Source of the DNA: CALGLS01 sp964508085
Lineage (GTDB): Bacteria > Bacteroidota > Bacteroidia > Chitinophagales > Saprospiraceae
Length of the DNA stretch: 64,000 bases
Reading direction: 5' to 3'
NCBI GenBank assembly: GCA_964508085.1
Contig: CAZDTI010000002.1
Span: 1-64,000 of the forward strand
The notes beneath the pieces were generated by a model. It worked only from the letters and a program-made list of their open reading frames with translations, was not told the DNA's origin and searched no databases. This document shows positions 54,498 through 63,605 of the stretch, piece after piece (the stretch's first letter is position 1; every line of letters begins with the position of its first letter). The translations under genes and the position numbers were made by a program.

Positions 54498-55946
54498 TCA
54501 ATACTTAATACAAACATTCTTAGTCTCCGTAAAAAACCGCAAAGCTTCCAAGCCACCTTCTCGCCCAACACCAGAGTTCTTAACGCCACCGAAAGGAGTC
54601 CGTAAATCACGCATCAACCAACAATTTATCCATACGATTCCTGCTTGCAATTGTTCAGCTAATCGATTGGCTTTGCTGATGTCCTGCGTCCAAATGGTAG
54701 AAGACAAGCCGTAAACGGTTCCATTAGCGTATTCTAAAACCTCTTCCTCCGTATCGAATGGCGTAATAGTGACCACTGGTCCAAAGATTTCTTCTTGATT
54801 GGTTCTACAGTTAGGTGCTAAACCTTCAATAATGGTTGGCTGTAAGTAATAACCATCTTCTAAATCGCCTTTCAACTTAACTTGCTTTCCACCACATAAA
54901 ATAGTCCCGCCTTCCACTTCCGCCAATGCAATATAACTCATCACTTTTTCCATGTGCGCTTTGGAGACCATCGCTCCTTGGTCAGACAATTCTGAAAAAG
55001 GATCACCCACTTTTAAAAATTGCGTTCGTTTTACAAATTCCTTTTTGAATTTCTCATAAATTGGGCGTTCCACATAAATTCGGGAGCCACATAAACAAAC
55101 CTGACCATTGTTGGTAAAAGAAGAACGCAAAGTTCCCACAATCATTTTATCAAAATCACAATCTGCGAATATAATGTTAGGATTTTTACCACCAAGCTCT
55201 AGCGAAAGTTTCTTAAACATAGGGCCCGCTGTTTGAATAATCTTTTTTCCGGTGTTGGTTCCTCCAGTGAAAGAGATGGCTTTTATCTTAGGATGCTCCA
55301 CAATGGCTTGTCCAGCTTTTGGCCCATAACCATGAATGATGTTGAGAACACCTTTCGGTAAACCCGCTTCCATGCAAGCTTTGGAAAGCAGATAAGCAGT
55401 CATCGGCGTCATCTCTGAGGGCTTTGCTACTACACAGTTCCCAGCAGCGAGTGCAGGTGCTATCTTCCAGGTGAATAGATATAAAGGTAAATTCCAAGGC
55501 GAAATACAACCGACGATACCAATGGGTTGTCGTAAAGTGAAATTAATAGCACCGGACATCTTATGAGATTCCGAAGCAAAGTGTAAAATTGCTGTTGCGA
55601 AGAAACGGATGTTCTGATGCGCTCTTGGAATATCAATGGTAGAAGAAGTCTTGATGGGCTTGCCGGAATCAATAGATTCTGCGGTAGCGAAGGCTTTTAG
55701 ATTTTGTTCTATAATATCTGATAGACGGGTGAGTATTCGAAAGCGAGTCTCGAGATTAGTTGTAGACCAGCCTGGAAAAGCTTGTTCTGCAGCTTCTACA
55801 GCTAATTGAACATCTTTTGCTTCGCTATCGGGAATTTGGGAATATACTTGCCCGTTTGCAGGATTGTAGTTGTCGAAATAATTTCCTGAGGCTGGTGGGA
55901 GGAGTGCGCCGTCTATATAATTTTTGATGTATTTATCTGTGGTCAT
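54498..55946 (-). CDS. NAD-dependent aldehyde dehydrogenase, 2-aminomuconate/hydroxymuconate semialdehyde type
   Basis: 482 residues with LSLELGGKNPNIIF (catalytic Glu), FTNNGQVCLCGSRIYVER (catalytic Cys) and GEVHP-equivalent EEIFGPVVTITPF. CLCGSRIYVER and WKIAPALAAGNCVVAKPSEM resemble the ALDH8/2-hydroxymuconic semialdehyde dehydrogenase group, which acts in tryptophan (kynurenine) or aromatic degradation. A cyclase-family protein that might be a kynurenine formamidase is encoded at 62111, but no other pathway genes are present. Exact substrate is inference. Confidence 0.85.
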   Translation of the reverse strand: MTTDKYIKNYIDGALLPPASGNYFDNYNPANGQVYSQIPDSEAKDVQLAVEAAEQAFPGWSTTNLETRFRILTRLSDIIEQNLKAFATAESIDSGKPIKTSSTIDIPRAHQNIRFFATAILHFASESHKMSGAINFTLRQPIGIVGCISPWNLPLYLFTWKIAPALAAGNCVVAKPSEMTPMTAYLLSKACMEAGLPKGVLNIIHGYGPKAGQAIVEHPKIKAISFTGGTNTGKKIIQTAGPMFKKLSLELGGKNPNIIFADCDFDKMIVGTLRSSFTNNGQVCLCGSRIYVERPIYEKFKKEFVKRTQFLKVGDPFSELSDQGAMVSKAHMEKVMSYIALAEVEGGTILCGGKQVKLKGDLEDGYYLQPTIIEGLAPNCRTNQEEIFGPVVTITPFDTEEEVLEYANGTVYGLSSTIWTQDISKANRLAEQLQAGIVWINCWLMRDLRTPFGGVKNSGVGREGGLEALRFFTETKNVCIKY

Positions 55947-56164
55947 CGTTGCTTTTTACAGATGGATTGTCTTTGAAGATGACAATATTCGAAAAAGCTT
56001 AAAATTAGGAATAATATTGATGAAAACTGTATTTAGTCGAAGACTAATAAGCGGTTGTCGTATTGGTCTTTTGAATCATCAACAAAGTTGGTTTTACCTC
56101 TATTGTAATGATTGAATCTGTTTTTATGTTAAATTCAAGTCTTCAATGTTATAAAAGCTAAAAT

Positions 56165-58480
56165 ATGAAAAGAACAAAAGGAAAACTATTGTTGATTCTA
56201 CTACTTTTTTTCGTCACGACTTCTTTTGCTCAGTTAACAGAATACAACAAAAGGGAATTAAGACAAGAACTATTTGAGCTAGTAAACGAACTCCGCCTTG
56301 AAAAAGGAAGTCAGCCTTTAAGTTTCGACTCAGTGTTAAAAAAAGCCGCTCAGAATCAGAGTGATTATATGGCTCAAGAAGACGAATTAACCCATAGCCA
56401 AAAAAGATTTGATTGGTCTACTCCCAGGAAAAGAGTTTTAAAATTGAAGGGAAATGATTTTGCCATAGTTGGAGAGAACGTACTTTTTTCAAAAGAGCAA
56501 AACTTCCCTTTAAGTAAATCTGAGTTACAGGAACTAGCAAAAGAAATGTTTTTAGGGTGGAAAAATTCACCTGGTCACTATGCTAATATGATAGACCCGG
56601 AATATAGATTGGGTGATTTTGGCTTTAAAAAAAGCAGTAAAACGAACCGTATTTATGCTGCCCATGTTTTTGGCAAAAAAGGAATTCGCATCCTTGGACA
56701 AATTTCTAAAAATGCTTTTGGTTTAAAAAAGACGCCAGGGGCCTGTGGAGATGATTTTCGATGGTTTGAAAATATCATCGCGAATATGGGAAATGACTTT
56801 TCTCTAAATGGAAATAAGGTGATATTTTATTATCATGATATAGATCAATTGAAGCAAATTCTTACAAATGATAATGATGGTATTGCTATAGATATTATTG
56901 ATCGGGAACAATTGTTATGCGATGAACCAAACCAGTTGGATTTTTCACCTATTTATGATGGCGTATTATTAGAGCCAGTTTACAAAAAAGAATTATTCGA
57001 AGGAAATAAGGCGGAAAGCGATTATCGACTTATTTCTAAAGTTGGTGAATTGCCGGAAAATTTACGCGGGAAAAAGCTCTCTCTTTCTGTTGTTTTACTA
57101 AAAGAAGGTGGCGTCTGTAGATACCTTTGTCCGGGAAAGATTCCAAGAAGAGACTATTCATTACGTCCTTTTAAACCAACTCTTTTTAATCCTTTGGATG
57201 TATCACTTAAATTTAGTGGAATTATTCGATCTCAAGATTTAAGCTATAATTTTAATAGCAATGTAAATACCCCGTTGGAATATCCAAGAATAAAAAATAT
57301 CAAACATAAAGTTCATTCTGTAACTATTCAATCTTATAGTTCTGTAGAAGGAGATTCATTACTGAATGCGAGTTTACATAATGCAAGAGCACATAGGATT
57401 AAAGAGCATATTCTTTCTAAGATAAAAGTTTCGAATTCCGCAATTGAAATCGATGCTAAAGAGAACTGGGAGAAAATGGACTTTCAACTGAAATATTATT
57501 TTGCAGACCACCTTGCTGAACTGTCTAAAGATTCACTAAAGACCTTGCTGGATTACAGACATGTTGATAATAGCCTGCCTTGGGATTCATTGCTCTTCGA
57601 ACAAAGGGCTTCAACTGCTACCATTAATTATTGGGGAACGATAAAAGATACCATGGCGATTGATAAATTATTAGCTTTAAATATAAGATCTGGTATCGCA
57701 AATCAAGACTATTCGCTTGTTAATAAAGCAATGTTTAAATTAGCTCAAAATGAAGAAAAAGACAGGAGTATTTTATTAGAACAGTCTGTGTTTGATGAGT
57801 TATTAAAGCGTGAAGAACTAGTACAAAATGCAGCAGCACTTTTTACTGATCTATATGTTGAGAACTTACATCAAACTACACTCTTCTTAAATGCTTGGAT
57901 ACAAAAGAGTGAGGAGTTGTCTGAAGCAACTAAAACAAACTTACTCCATTTGTACACACTTGTTGGCGTTAAATTATTAAACACGTGGGATTTACCTTCT
58001 GAACGACTATCGAATGTAATACATCCCAAAAGATTAGTTTTAATGTTGAATGATAATACAGAAACAGAACTAGCACTAAACACTCAACTCGTCTTCTTGA
58101 AGTACTATGGACAAATAAACGATGATCAGGGAATTGGAAAATCCTTCAACTATATAGAAGGCTATTTTAGAAATAAAAAATTGAAAATTAATGACTTAAC
58201 AGATGTAGTTTTATTTTTCAATAATTGGAGTCGGTATGACCTAACAATAAAGTTTCTACTAGAAAGAAGTGAAGATCATGATTTTACAGAAGAGGCTGTA
58301 TTTATCTTATTACAAACTTCAATATTCTATGATTTAGATCGTTATGAAGATGTCATTGAAGATCTTCATAAAAAAGCAATTAGCCTAAATAAAGAACGTT
58401 GGTGTAATTGGTTGAATAAAGATTTCCAACTTCTTAGAGATCATAAACTAAAACGTTCTTATTGCGAATTTTGCAATTAA
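56165..58480 (+). CDS. Secreted CAP/SCP-domain protein with OmpA-like segment
   Basis: 771 residues. Signal peptide (LLLILLLFFVTTSFAQ), then a CAP domain (about residues 28-175). The CAP motifs are HSQKRFDWSTPRKRV, GENVLFSK and FLGWKNSPGHYANMIDPEYR. The middle (about 190-400) is unfamiliar beta-rich sequence. Around residues 385-440, VTIQSYSSVEGDSLLNASLH NARAHRIKEHIL is similar to OmpA-type peptidoglycan-binding sequences, and the remaining 330 residues are helical repeats. No sorting domain at the end. Probably periplasmic; function not known. Confidence 0.75.
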   Translation: MKRTKGKLLLILLLFFVTTSFAQLTEYNKRELRQELFELVNELRLEKGSQPLSFDSVLKKAAQNQSDYMAQEDELTHSQKRFDWSTPRKRVLKLKGNDFAIVGENVLFSKEQNFPLSKSELQELAKEMFLGWKNSPGHYANMIDPEYRLGDFGFKKSSKTNRIYAAHVFGKKGIRILGQISKNAFGLKKTPGACGDDFRWFENIIANMGNDFSLNGNKVIFYYHDIDQLKQILTNDNDGIAIDIIDREQLLCDEPNQLDFSPIYDGVLLEPVYKKELFEGNKAESDYRLISKVGELPENLRGKKLSLSVVLLKEGGVCRYLCPGKIPRRDYSLRPFKPTLFNPLDVSLKFSGIIRSQDLSYNFNSNVNTPLEYPRIKNIKHKVHSVTIQSYSSVEGDSLLNASLHNARAHRIKEHILSKIKVSNSAIEIDAKENWEKMDFQLKYYFADHLAELSKDSLKTLLDYRHVDNSLPWDSLLFEQRASTATINYWGTIKDTMAIDKLLALNIRSGIANQDYSLVNKAMFKLAQNEEKDRSILLEQSVFDELLKREELVQNAAALFTDLYVENLHQTTLFLNAWIQKSEELSEATKTNLLHLYTLVGVKLLNTWDLPSERLSNVIHPKRLVLMLNDNTETELALNTQLVFLKYYGQINDDQGIGKSFNYIEGYFRNKKLKINDLTDVVLFFNNWSRYDLTIKFLLERSEDHDFTEEAVFILLQTSIFYDLDRYEDVIEDLHKKAISLNKERWCNWLNKDFQLLRDHKLKRSYCEFCN

Positions 58481-58487
58481 AATAAAC

Positions 58488-59504
58488 TTAAAAACTCCCA
58501 TCCGAAAATCGATAACAAACTGCTAACACTGTTTGTCCCACTGCATGCAACGTCTCTTTATCTATCCCGTTCATATTATCCTGCTGTGTATGCCAATGCG
58601 CAACAAAAGTAGTATCCGTTGGTTTATTGATGATATCGATCATACGCACGTCACTCAATTCATTTACAAAACGATGATCGTCCGTGATAGGATAAGTTAA
58701 GTCATTTAGAAAGAATTTTTCATACCCCATATTTTGACCAAGTTTCCAAACCTTATCCATAATGGTAGGAGCAAAGTGCATAGAGACTCCTTCCTTTCTA
58801 AATTTAGCATCTTTACCCCCCACCATATCCAATAAAATTCCAAACTGAGCGGTATAGTTTGGTACGTGATGATTTTTCGCCCAATGCTGCGCGCCTTTAC
58901 ACCAACTCATAGGATCATTTACACCTTCTCTACTATCACCATGGTCCTCTGCATCAAAGAAAATAATATCAATTCCCAAATCAATAGGATTTTCTTTAAC
59001 TAACCTTGCTAATTCTAACAAAACACCTACGCCACTCCCCGCGTCATCAGCTCCCAGAATGGGTTTGTCGTGATTCTTAGGATCGGCATCTTCATCTGCG
59101 ATATGTCTAGTGTCCCAATGTCCAGCGAGTACTATGCGTTTTGGGTTTTCTGGATTGATTTGACCAATGATATTGGTGGCTTTTAAAACGGTACCGGTGT
59201 AAGCCGTTGCTTCAAAATCTTGTAAGATGACCTTTGCACCAAAGCTTTCTAACTTGGCAGCCAGCCATTCCTTGCATTGCGCATGCGATTTCATATTGGG
59301 AACTCGGGGCCCGAAAGAAACTTGTTTTTCTATGTAGGTATAAGCGGAGTCCCTATTGAAAGCAGGAACTTTCACACGTTTTTTTTGAGTGTCGGATTTG
59401 TCACCTTTTTTAATGGGAGGTTTAGGGTCTGTTTTGCAGGCCGAGACAAGGAAGAGGAATGCTAAGGAGATGGAAAAGACGAATTTGTATGTTTTGAATG
59501 ACAT
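58488..59504 (-). CDS. Lipoprotein M28-family protein, glutaminyl-peptide cyclotransferase-like
   Basis: 338 residues from ATG 59504 (MSFKTYKF); an upstream ATG at 59531 adds nine residues before the signal peptide. Lipoprotein signal LAFLFLVSAC. Zinc-site residues lie in AGHWDTRHIADED, GADDAGSGVGVLLELAR, FDAEDHGDS and ITDDHRFVN. The arrangement (SFGPRVPNMKSHAQCKEWLA at the N-terminus) fits bacterial glutaminyl cyclase relatives. In Bacteroidota these convert N-terminal Gln of exported proteins to pyroglutamate. Aminopeptidase activity is the alternative. Confidence 0.85.
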   Translation of the reverse strand: MSFKTYKFVFSISLAFLFLVSACKTDPKPPIKKGDKSDTQKKRVKVPAFNRDSAYTYIEKQVSFGPRVPNMKSHAQCKEWLAAKLESFGAKVILQDFEATAYTGTVLKATNIIGQINPENPKRIVLAGHWDTRHIADEDADPKNHDKPILGADDAGSGVGVLLELARLVKENPIDLGIDIIFFDAEDHGDSREGVNDPMSWCKGAQHWAKNHHVPNYTAQFGILLDMVGGKDAKFRKEGVSMHFAPTIMDKVWKLGQNMGYEKFFLNDLTYPITDDHRFVNELSDVRMIDIINKPTDTTFVAHWHTQQDNMNGIDKETLHAVGQTVLAVCYRFSDGSF

Positions 59505-59692
59505 GGATTCTTTTTTAGGAGTAGAGCGCATTTGGAAGTAGTACGAGATTTTTAAGGGTATTTACTGAGGTTTGGGGTTCCTTCAGGAAATCCCCGGACG
59601 GCTCTAAGCCGCCCGAGGAAGCCTGTAATATTTGTGATCTATAATACAAGTTCGTTCGCTCACGTATCAAGGGAATTGAAATTGAAGTTGCA

Positions 59693-61180
59693 TTATTCTA
59701 CTCCCCAACTCGTCCCATCTTTTCCATCTTTGACAACGATCTTTAATTCCTTGAGTGTATCGCGAATTTTGTCAGAAGTACCCCAATCTTTATTGGTACG
59801 CGCAGATTGACGGATGTCTAAAATCAAGTTCATTAATCCCTCAGTAGTACCATTGTTACCACCACCGTCAGTTTCATCAGTTAAGCCCATAATGGTATAG
59901 ATGAAATCGTGGAAAGTAGATTGCATCCGCCCGAAAGTAGCCACCGTTAAATCATTCATTGACAAATGGCCTTCTTTAAGACCATTTATCTTCGTAACCA
60001 TTTCGAAGAGGCGAGCCAGCGCCATTGGCGTATTGAAGTCGTCGTTCATTTGTTCATGAGCGGCGTCGATTAGTTTGTTGATTTCCTGACCGAGTGCTCC
60101 ATCTGTTCCGCCCCCAGGGTGTGTCAAGCCTTTCAAAACCTTGTTGCCTTCCATCAAACGGCGATAGCCTTTTTCTGCTGCAAGCAAAGCCTCATCGGTA
60201 ATGTCCAAAGTACTTCGATAGTGGGATTGAAGCATGAAAAAACGAAGCATCATTGGTGTGTATGCCTTGCTGATGTGATCGCTTTCGCCAGTAAATAATT
60301 GTTCTGGAGTAATGGTATTACCATCACTCTTTGACATTTTTTTACCATTCATTAATAGCATATTGGTGTGCAACCAATAGTTGGCGGGTTGGCAACCACA
60401 AGCACCATGGTTTTGAGCGACTTCATTTTCGTGATGTGGGAATTTCAAATCATTACCACCTCCGTGAATGTCAAAAGTCTTACCCAAGTATTTTGTACTC
60501 ATTGCAGAGCATTCCAAGTGCCAGCCAGGGAAACCTTCGCCCCAAGGAGAATTCCATCTCATGATGTGCTCTGGCGAAGCTTTCATCCAAATGGCGAAAT
60601 CAGCTGGGTGGTTTTTCTCCCCTTGGTTTTTTAATTCTCTTGTTTCCTGCATCAATTCATCTATGACACGGCCAGATAGTTTGCCATAAACGCCAGTGTC
60701 ATTCGCAAACTTGGTGGTATCGAAGTAAACAGAACCATTCTTTTCATAAGCAAAACCATTCTTCAAAATTTCCTGAACCATTTCGATCTGTTCCAAAATA
60801 TGGCCAGAAGCTCGAGGCTCGATACTTGGCGGATGATTGTTGAAAATCCGCATCATATCGTGAAAACCAAGCGTGTACTTTTGAACAATCTCCATTGGCT
60901 CCACCTGTTCCAAACGAGCGCCTTTCAAAATTCTATCTTCTCCATCATCTAATAGGTGACCTACATCTGTGATGTTTCGAACATAGCGAACTTTATAACC
61001 GAGGTATAAAAGATGTCTGTAAATGATATCGAAACTGGTGAAGGTTCGGCAATTGCCAAGATGTACGTCATTATATACGGTAGGTCCACAAACATACATA
61101 CCGACGTATCCGTCGCTGATGGGTTTGAAAACTTCTTTTTGTCTTTTTAAACTATTGTGTACTGTAAGTTGTGCGTTCAT
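59693..61180 (-). CDS. cysS: Cysteinyl-tRNA synthetase
   Basis: 495 residues, class I. The HIGH motif appears as VHLGNCRTF (HLGN, usual for this phylum), KMSKS is KMSKSDGNTI, and the zinc-binding residues are in MYVCGPTVY, WHLECSAMS and HGGGNDLKFPHHENE. It charges tRNA-Cys. Stand-alone gene; a GC-rich hairpin without T run lies downstream at about 59602-59625. Confidence 0.97.
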   Translation of the reverse strand: MNAQLTVHNSLKRQKEVFKPISDGYVGMYVCGPTVYNDVHLGNCRTFTSFDIIYRHLLYLGYKVRYVRNITDVGHLLDDGEDRILKGARLEQVEPMEIVQKYTLGFHDMMRIFNNHPPSIEPRASGHILEQIEMVQEILKNGFAYEKNGSVYFDTTKFANDTGVYGKLSGRVIDELMQETRELKNQGEKNHPADFAIWMKASPEHIMRWNSPWGEGFPGWHLECSAMSTKYLGKTFDIHGGGNDLKFPHHENEVAQNHGACGCQPANYWLHTNMLLMNGKKMSKSDGNTITPEQLFTGESDHISKAYTPMMLRFFMLQSHYRSTLDITDEALLAAEKGYRRLMEGNKVLKGLTHPGGGTDGALGQEINKLIDAAHEQMNDDFNTPMALARLFEMVTKINGLKEGHLSMNDLTVATFGRMQSTFHDFIYTIMGLTDETDGGGNNGTTEGLMNLILDIRQSARTNKDWGTSDKIRDTLKELKIVVKDGKDGTSWGVE

Positions 61181-61367
61181 GCGGCAAAATTAAAGGATTT
61201 AGTAACAAAATGCCATAAAGCGTTAGCGGGCGGCAAAGGTACTAAAAAATGAAAAGTGCTGTGGAAGAATAAAGTACGGAAAGGACAGGGGAATGTTTGG
61301 AACGTTGATGAGGGAATGTTGGATCAGGCTTAAAAGAACAAGAACCTTTATCTTTCTAAACAAGGGC

Positions 61368-61958
61368 CTATATTTTAGTAGGGCTAATATCAGGAAAATG
61401 TGTTTCTACCCACTTAATAGGTGCTTGATTCTTACCATTCGTCCTGGTATCACAAAGAAAGAAATGATAATAAGCCTGTAAATCGGGCCCAATTTTATCG
61501 ATTAACTTTGTCAATCGCTCTTTTCCATCAGAAGGATTTCGATAAATTTCAGATAAACGCCAAGAGTAGTAAGCCTCATCATGCCATTGTATGATATTGA
61601 GAAGAGAGCGATCGAGGCTATGATTTTCCATAAAACGGCGAGCAATTACCGCATGATGCATATTCCAATCTCTTGGATGACGACCACCGCCTTCTTGATA
61701 TTTGAAAGTATCATGAACCATCGCTATAATACGTAGGCGTTCTCTGTCTTGTTGAGAAGCTAGCGACAACTTATCTATGTTATCCAGTACGTCTTTTACA
61801 TGATAAAGAATCTTGCCTTCCGGGTGTCCAAAACGTGGAGTTCCCCAATGCAAGCCATCCCTAAATTCAGGAATCGTCAAGAGTTTACGCTCAAGAGCAG
61901 TTTCTGGTTTTAGTAACGCTGCGGTAGTGATCTCTTGCAAGTGCAGGGCTCTATTCAT
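61368..61958 (-). CDS. HD-domain protein
   Basis: 196 residues. The HD-type metal site is seen in ILYHVKDVLDNIDKL, IIAMVHDTFKYQEG and HHAVIARRFM, with a further His in IIQWHDEAYY. HD proteins are metal-dependent phosphohydrolases, often acting on nucleotides. Substrate unknown. It is between cysS and the cyclase-family gene. Confidence 0.78.
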   Translation of the reverse strand: MNRALHLQEITTAALLKPETALERKLLTIPEFRDGLHWGTPRFGHPEGKILYHVKDVLDNIDKLSLASQQDRERLRIIAMVHDTFKYQEGGGRHPRDWNMHHAVIARRFMENHSLDRSLLNIIQWHDEAYYSWRLSEIYRNPSDGKERLTKLIDKIGPDLQAYYHFFLCDTRTNGKNQAPIKWVETHFPDISPTKI

Positions 61959-62110
61959 TTTTTAAGTGGGTTGGTCAAACAGTATAACGGTAGTCTGGTA
62001 ATTCAAATATATTTAAAAAAAAGACAAAAACAATTCCAAAGGATAAAGAAAATCAATTTGCTATTTATAAATTCACCATAAAAAGAGAGGTAAGCTTAAA
62101 AACGATACAC

Positions 62111-62875
62111 ATGAAAATTTCTTTACAGGTAAAAAATAGTGAATATCTGGTAGACCTCGCGAAGCCTATTGATATTTCAATACCATTAGAAGCCGGAGAA
62201 AATACAGTCAATTGCTTCTATGCCCCCTTAATGAAAATCGAACCAGTTGTTGCAGGTGACTTCATTGGTTCGATAGACAAAGGAAGTCCTGTGAACTTTA
62301 AGAATGTACGCCTCAATCCTCATGGCAATGGAACGCATACGGAATGTGTAGGTCATATTGCCAAAGAAACTTTCACTATAAACAAATGCCTGAAGAACTT
62401 TCATTTTTTAGCAAAATTGGTTTCTGTTCATCCTGAGAAACAAGAAAATGGAGACCTAGTTATCACTAAAAAACAAATAGAAAAATGTTTTTCCAATAAT
62501 CAGTCAGAAGCCATTATCATCAGGACTTTACCTAATGAGAAGTCGAAAAAGAAACGAAATTACTCTGGCAGCAACCCGCCTTACATACATCACGAAGCAA
62601 TATCCTATTTGGTTGGTTGTGGCGTCCAACATTTATTAATTGATTTACCTTCTGTAGATCGAGAAGAAGATGGAGGAAAGATTCTAGCACATCGTGCTTT
62701 TTGGCAATATCCCGACACGATTGCAAAAGGAAGGATTAATTGTACGATCACAGAGTTAATTTTTGTGGAGAACGCTATAAAAGACGGATATTTTTTGTTA
62801 AATTTATCTATTGCCAGTTTTGAATTGGATGCTACTCCAAGTAAACCCATCATCTATAATTTATTGAAATTGTAA
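62111..62875 (+). CDS. Cyclase-family metal-dependent hydrolase (kynurenine formamidase-like)
   Basis: 254 residues. The family metal motif HxGTHxDxxxH appears as PHGNGTHTECVGH, with a further acid/His in DLPSVDREEDGG and HRAFW. PF04199-type proteins include kynurenine formamidase (KynB), isatin hydrolase and others. The start MKISLQVKNSEYLVDL gives a good N-terminus. The aldehyde dehydrogenase at 54498 could belong to the same pathway, but the genes are 6 kb apart, so this is only a hint. Confidence 0.82.
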   Translation: MKISLQVKNSEYLVDLAKPIDISIPLEAGENTVNCFYAPLMKIEPVVAGDFIGSIDKGSPVNFKNVRLNPHGNGTHTECVGHIAKETFTINKCLKNFHFLAKLVSVHPEKQENGDLVITKKQIEKCFSNNQSEAIIIRTLPNEKSKKKRNYSGSNPPYIHHEAISYLVGCGVQHLLIDLPSVDREEDGGKILAHRAFWQYPDTIAKGRINCTITELIFVENAIKDGYFLLNLSIASFELDATPSKPIIYNLLKL

Positions 62876-62889
62876 AACGGATTATAGCC

Positions 62890-63561
62890 ATGAAACTTCC
62901 CCATGAGGCACGTCGCTCCAGTGTCTATCTAAATTTTAAAGAAATCGACGCCCAAGAGTTTCGAACTATCGTTCATTTCTATGAAGAGTATGAAGAGGAT
63001 ATTCAGTTATTGACTGTAGAAGAATATTTTGAAATGTCGGCGGCTTATATTGCTGCGCTATTTGAAGTTCGAGCTTATACGAGCTATTTGGCTTCTTGTG
63101 ATGATGTAATAGAATCGGTGATCTATTTTAACATAGAGCAATTCGAGGGTGAAAATATTTATCATAAATTATTGTTCCGAAAAGCAGCTGCGCTTTACCA
63201 TTTAATGGAATATCAACAGAGTGAGAAAATTCTTCGGGAATTGATTCGAATGCATCCTGAAGATAAAGAAGTTATCTCCTTTTTGAAAAGATGTTTACGC
63301 GCACAACCTCCAAAAGGGGTACGGAAAGCAAGAATTGTAAGTGTTTTGTTTTTTGTGATAACAGCTTGCATTATAGCCACTGAAATATTTATCATAAGTA
63401 AATTTTTTCCTGAATACAGTAGGGAAACAGAATATTTACGAAATAGTATCTTCGTAGTTGGATGGACTATTTTGGCGAGTAGTGGATTGTACCTCCGTTT
63501 TTTAGCTCATAGAAAAACGAATCTAGCAATAGTCCCCAATAGAAAAAGGCCATCAACTTAG
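62890..63561 (+). CDS. Membrane protein with TPR-like N-terminal domain
   Basis: 223 residues: helical N-terminal part (about 1-140) with one TPR-like pair (IYHKLLFRKAAALYHLMEYQ), then two membrane helices (about 148-170 and 185-205). No recognised family. It starts 14 bases after the cyclase-family gene, so the two are probably co-transcribed. The stop codon lies inside the stem of the downstream terminator. Confidence 0.72.
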   Translation: MKLPHEARRSSVYLNFKEIDAQEFRTIVHFYEEYEEDIQLLTVEEYFEMSAAYIAALFEVRAYTSYLASCDDVIESVIYFNIEQFEGENIYHKLLFRKAAALYHLMEYQQSEKILRELIRMHPEDKEVISFLKRCLRAQPPKGVRKARIVSVLFFVITACIIATEIFIISKFFPEYSRETEYLRNSIFVVGWTILASSGLYLRFLAHRKTNLAIVPNRKRPST

Positions 63562-63584
63562 CAAAAGTAATTGATAGCCTTTTT
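63543..63584. terminator. Intrinsic terminator between convergent genes
   Basis: 'aaaaaggccatcaa' pairs with 'ttgatagccttttt' (one G-U type mismatch) around 14 bases, with A and T runs on both sides. Confidence 0.8.
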
Positions 63585-63605
63585 GAGAGAAATTGTCAGT
63601 AAGCG

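Noticed and set aside
59602..59625. GC-rich hairpin downstream of cysS
   Set aside because: The stem has a mismatch and no T run on the minus strand, so it does not qualify as an intrinsic terminator.
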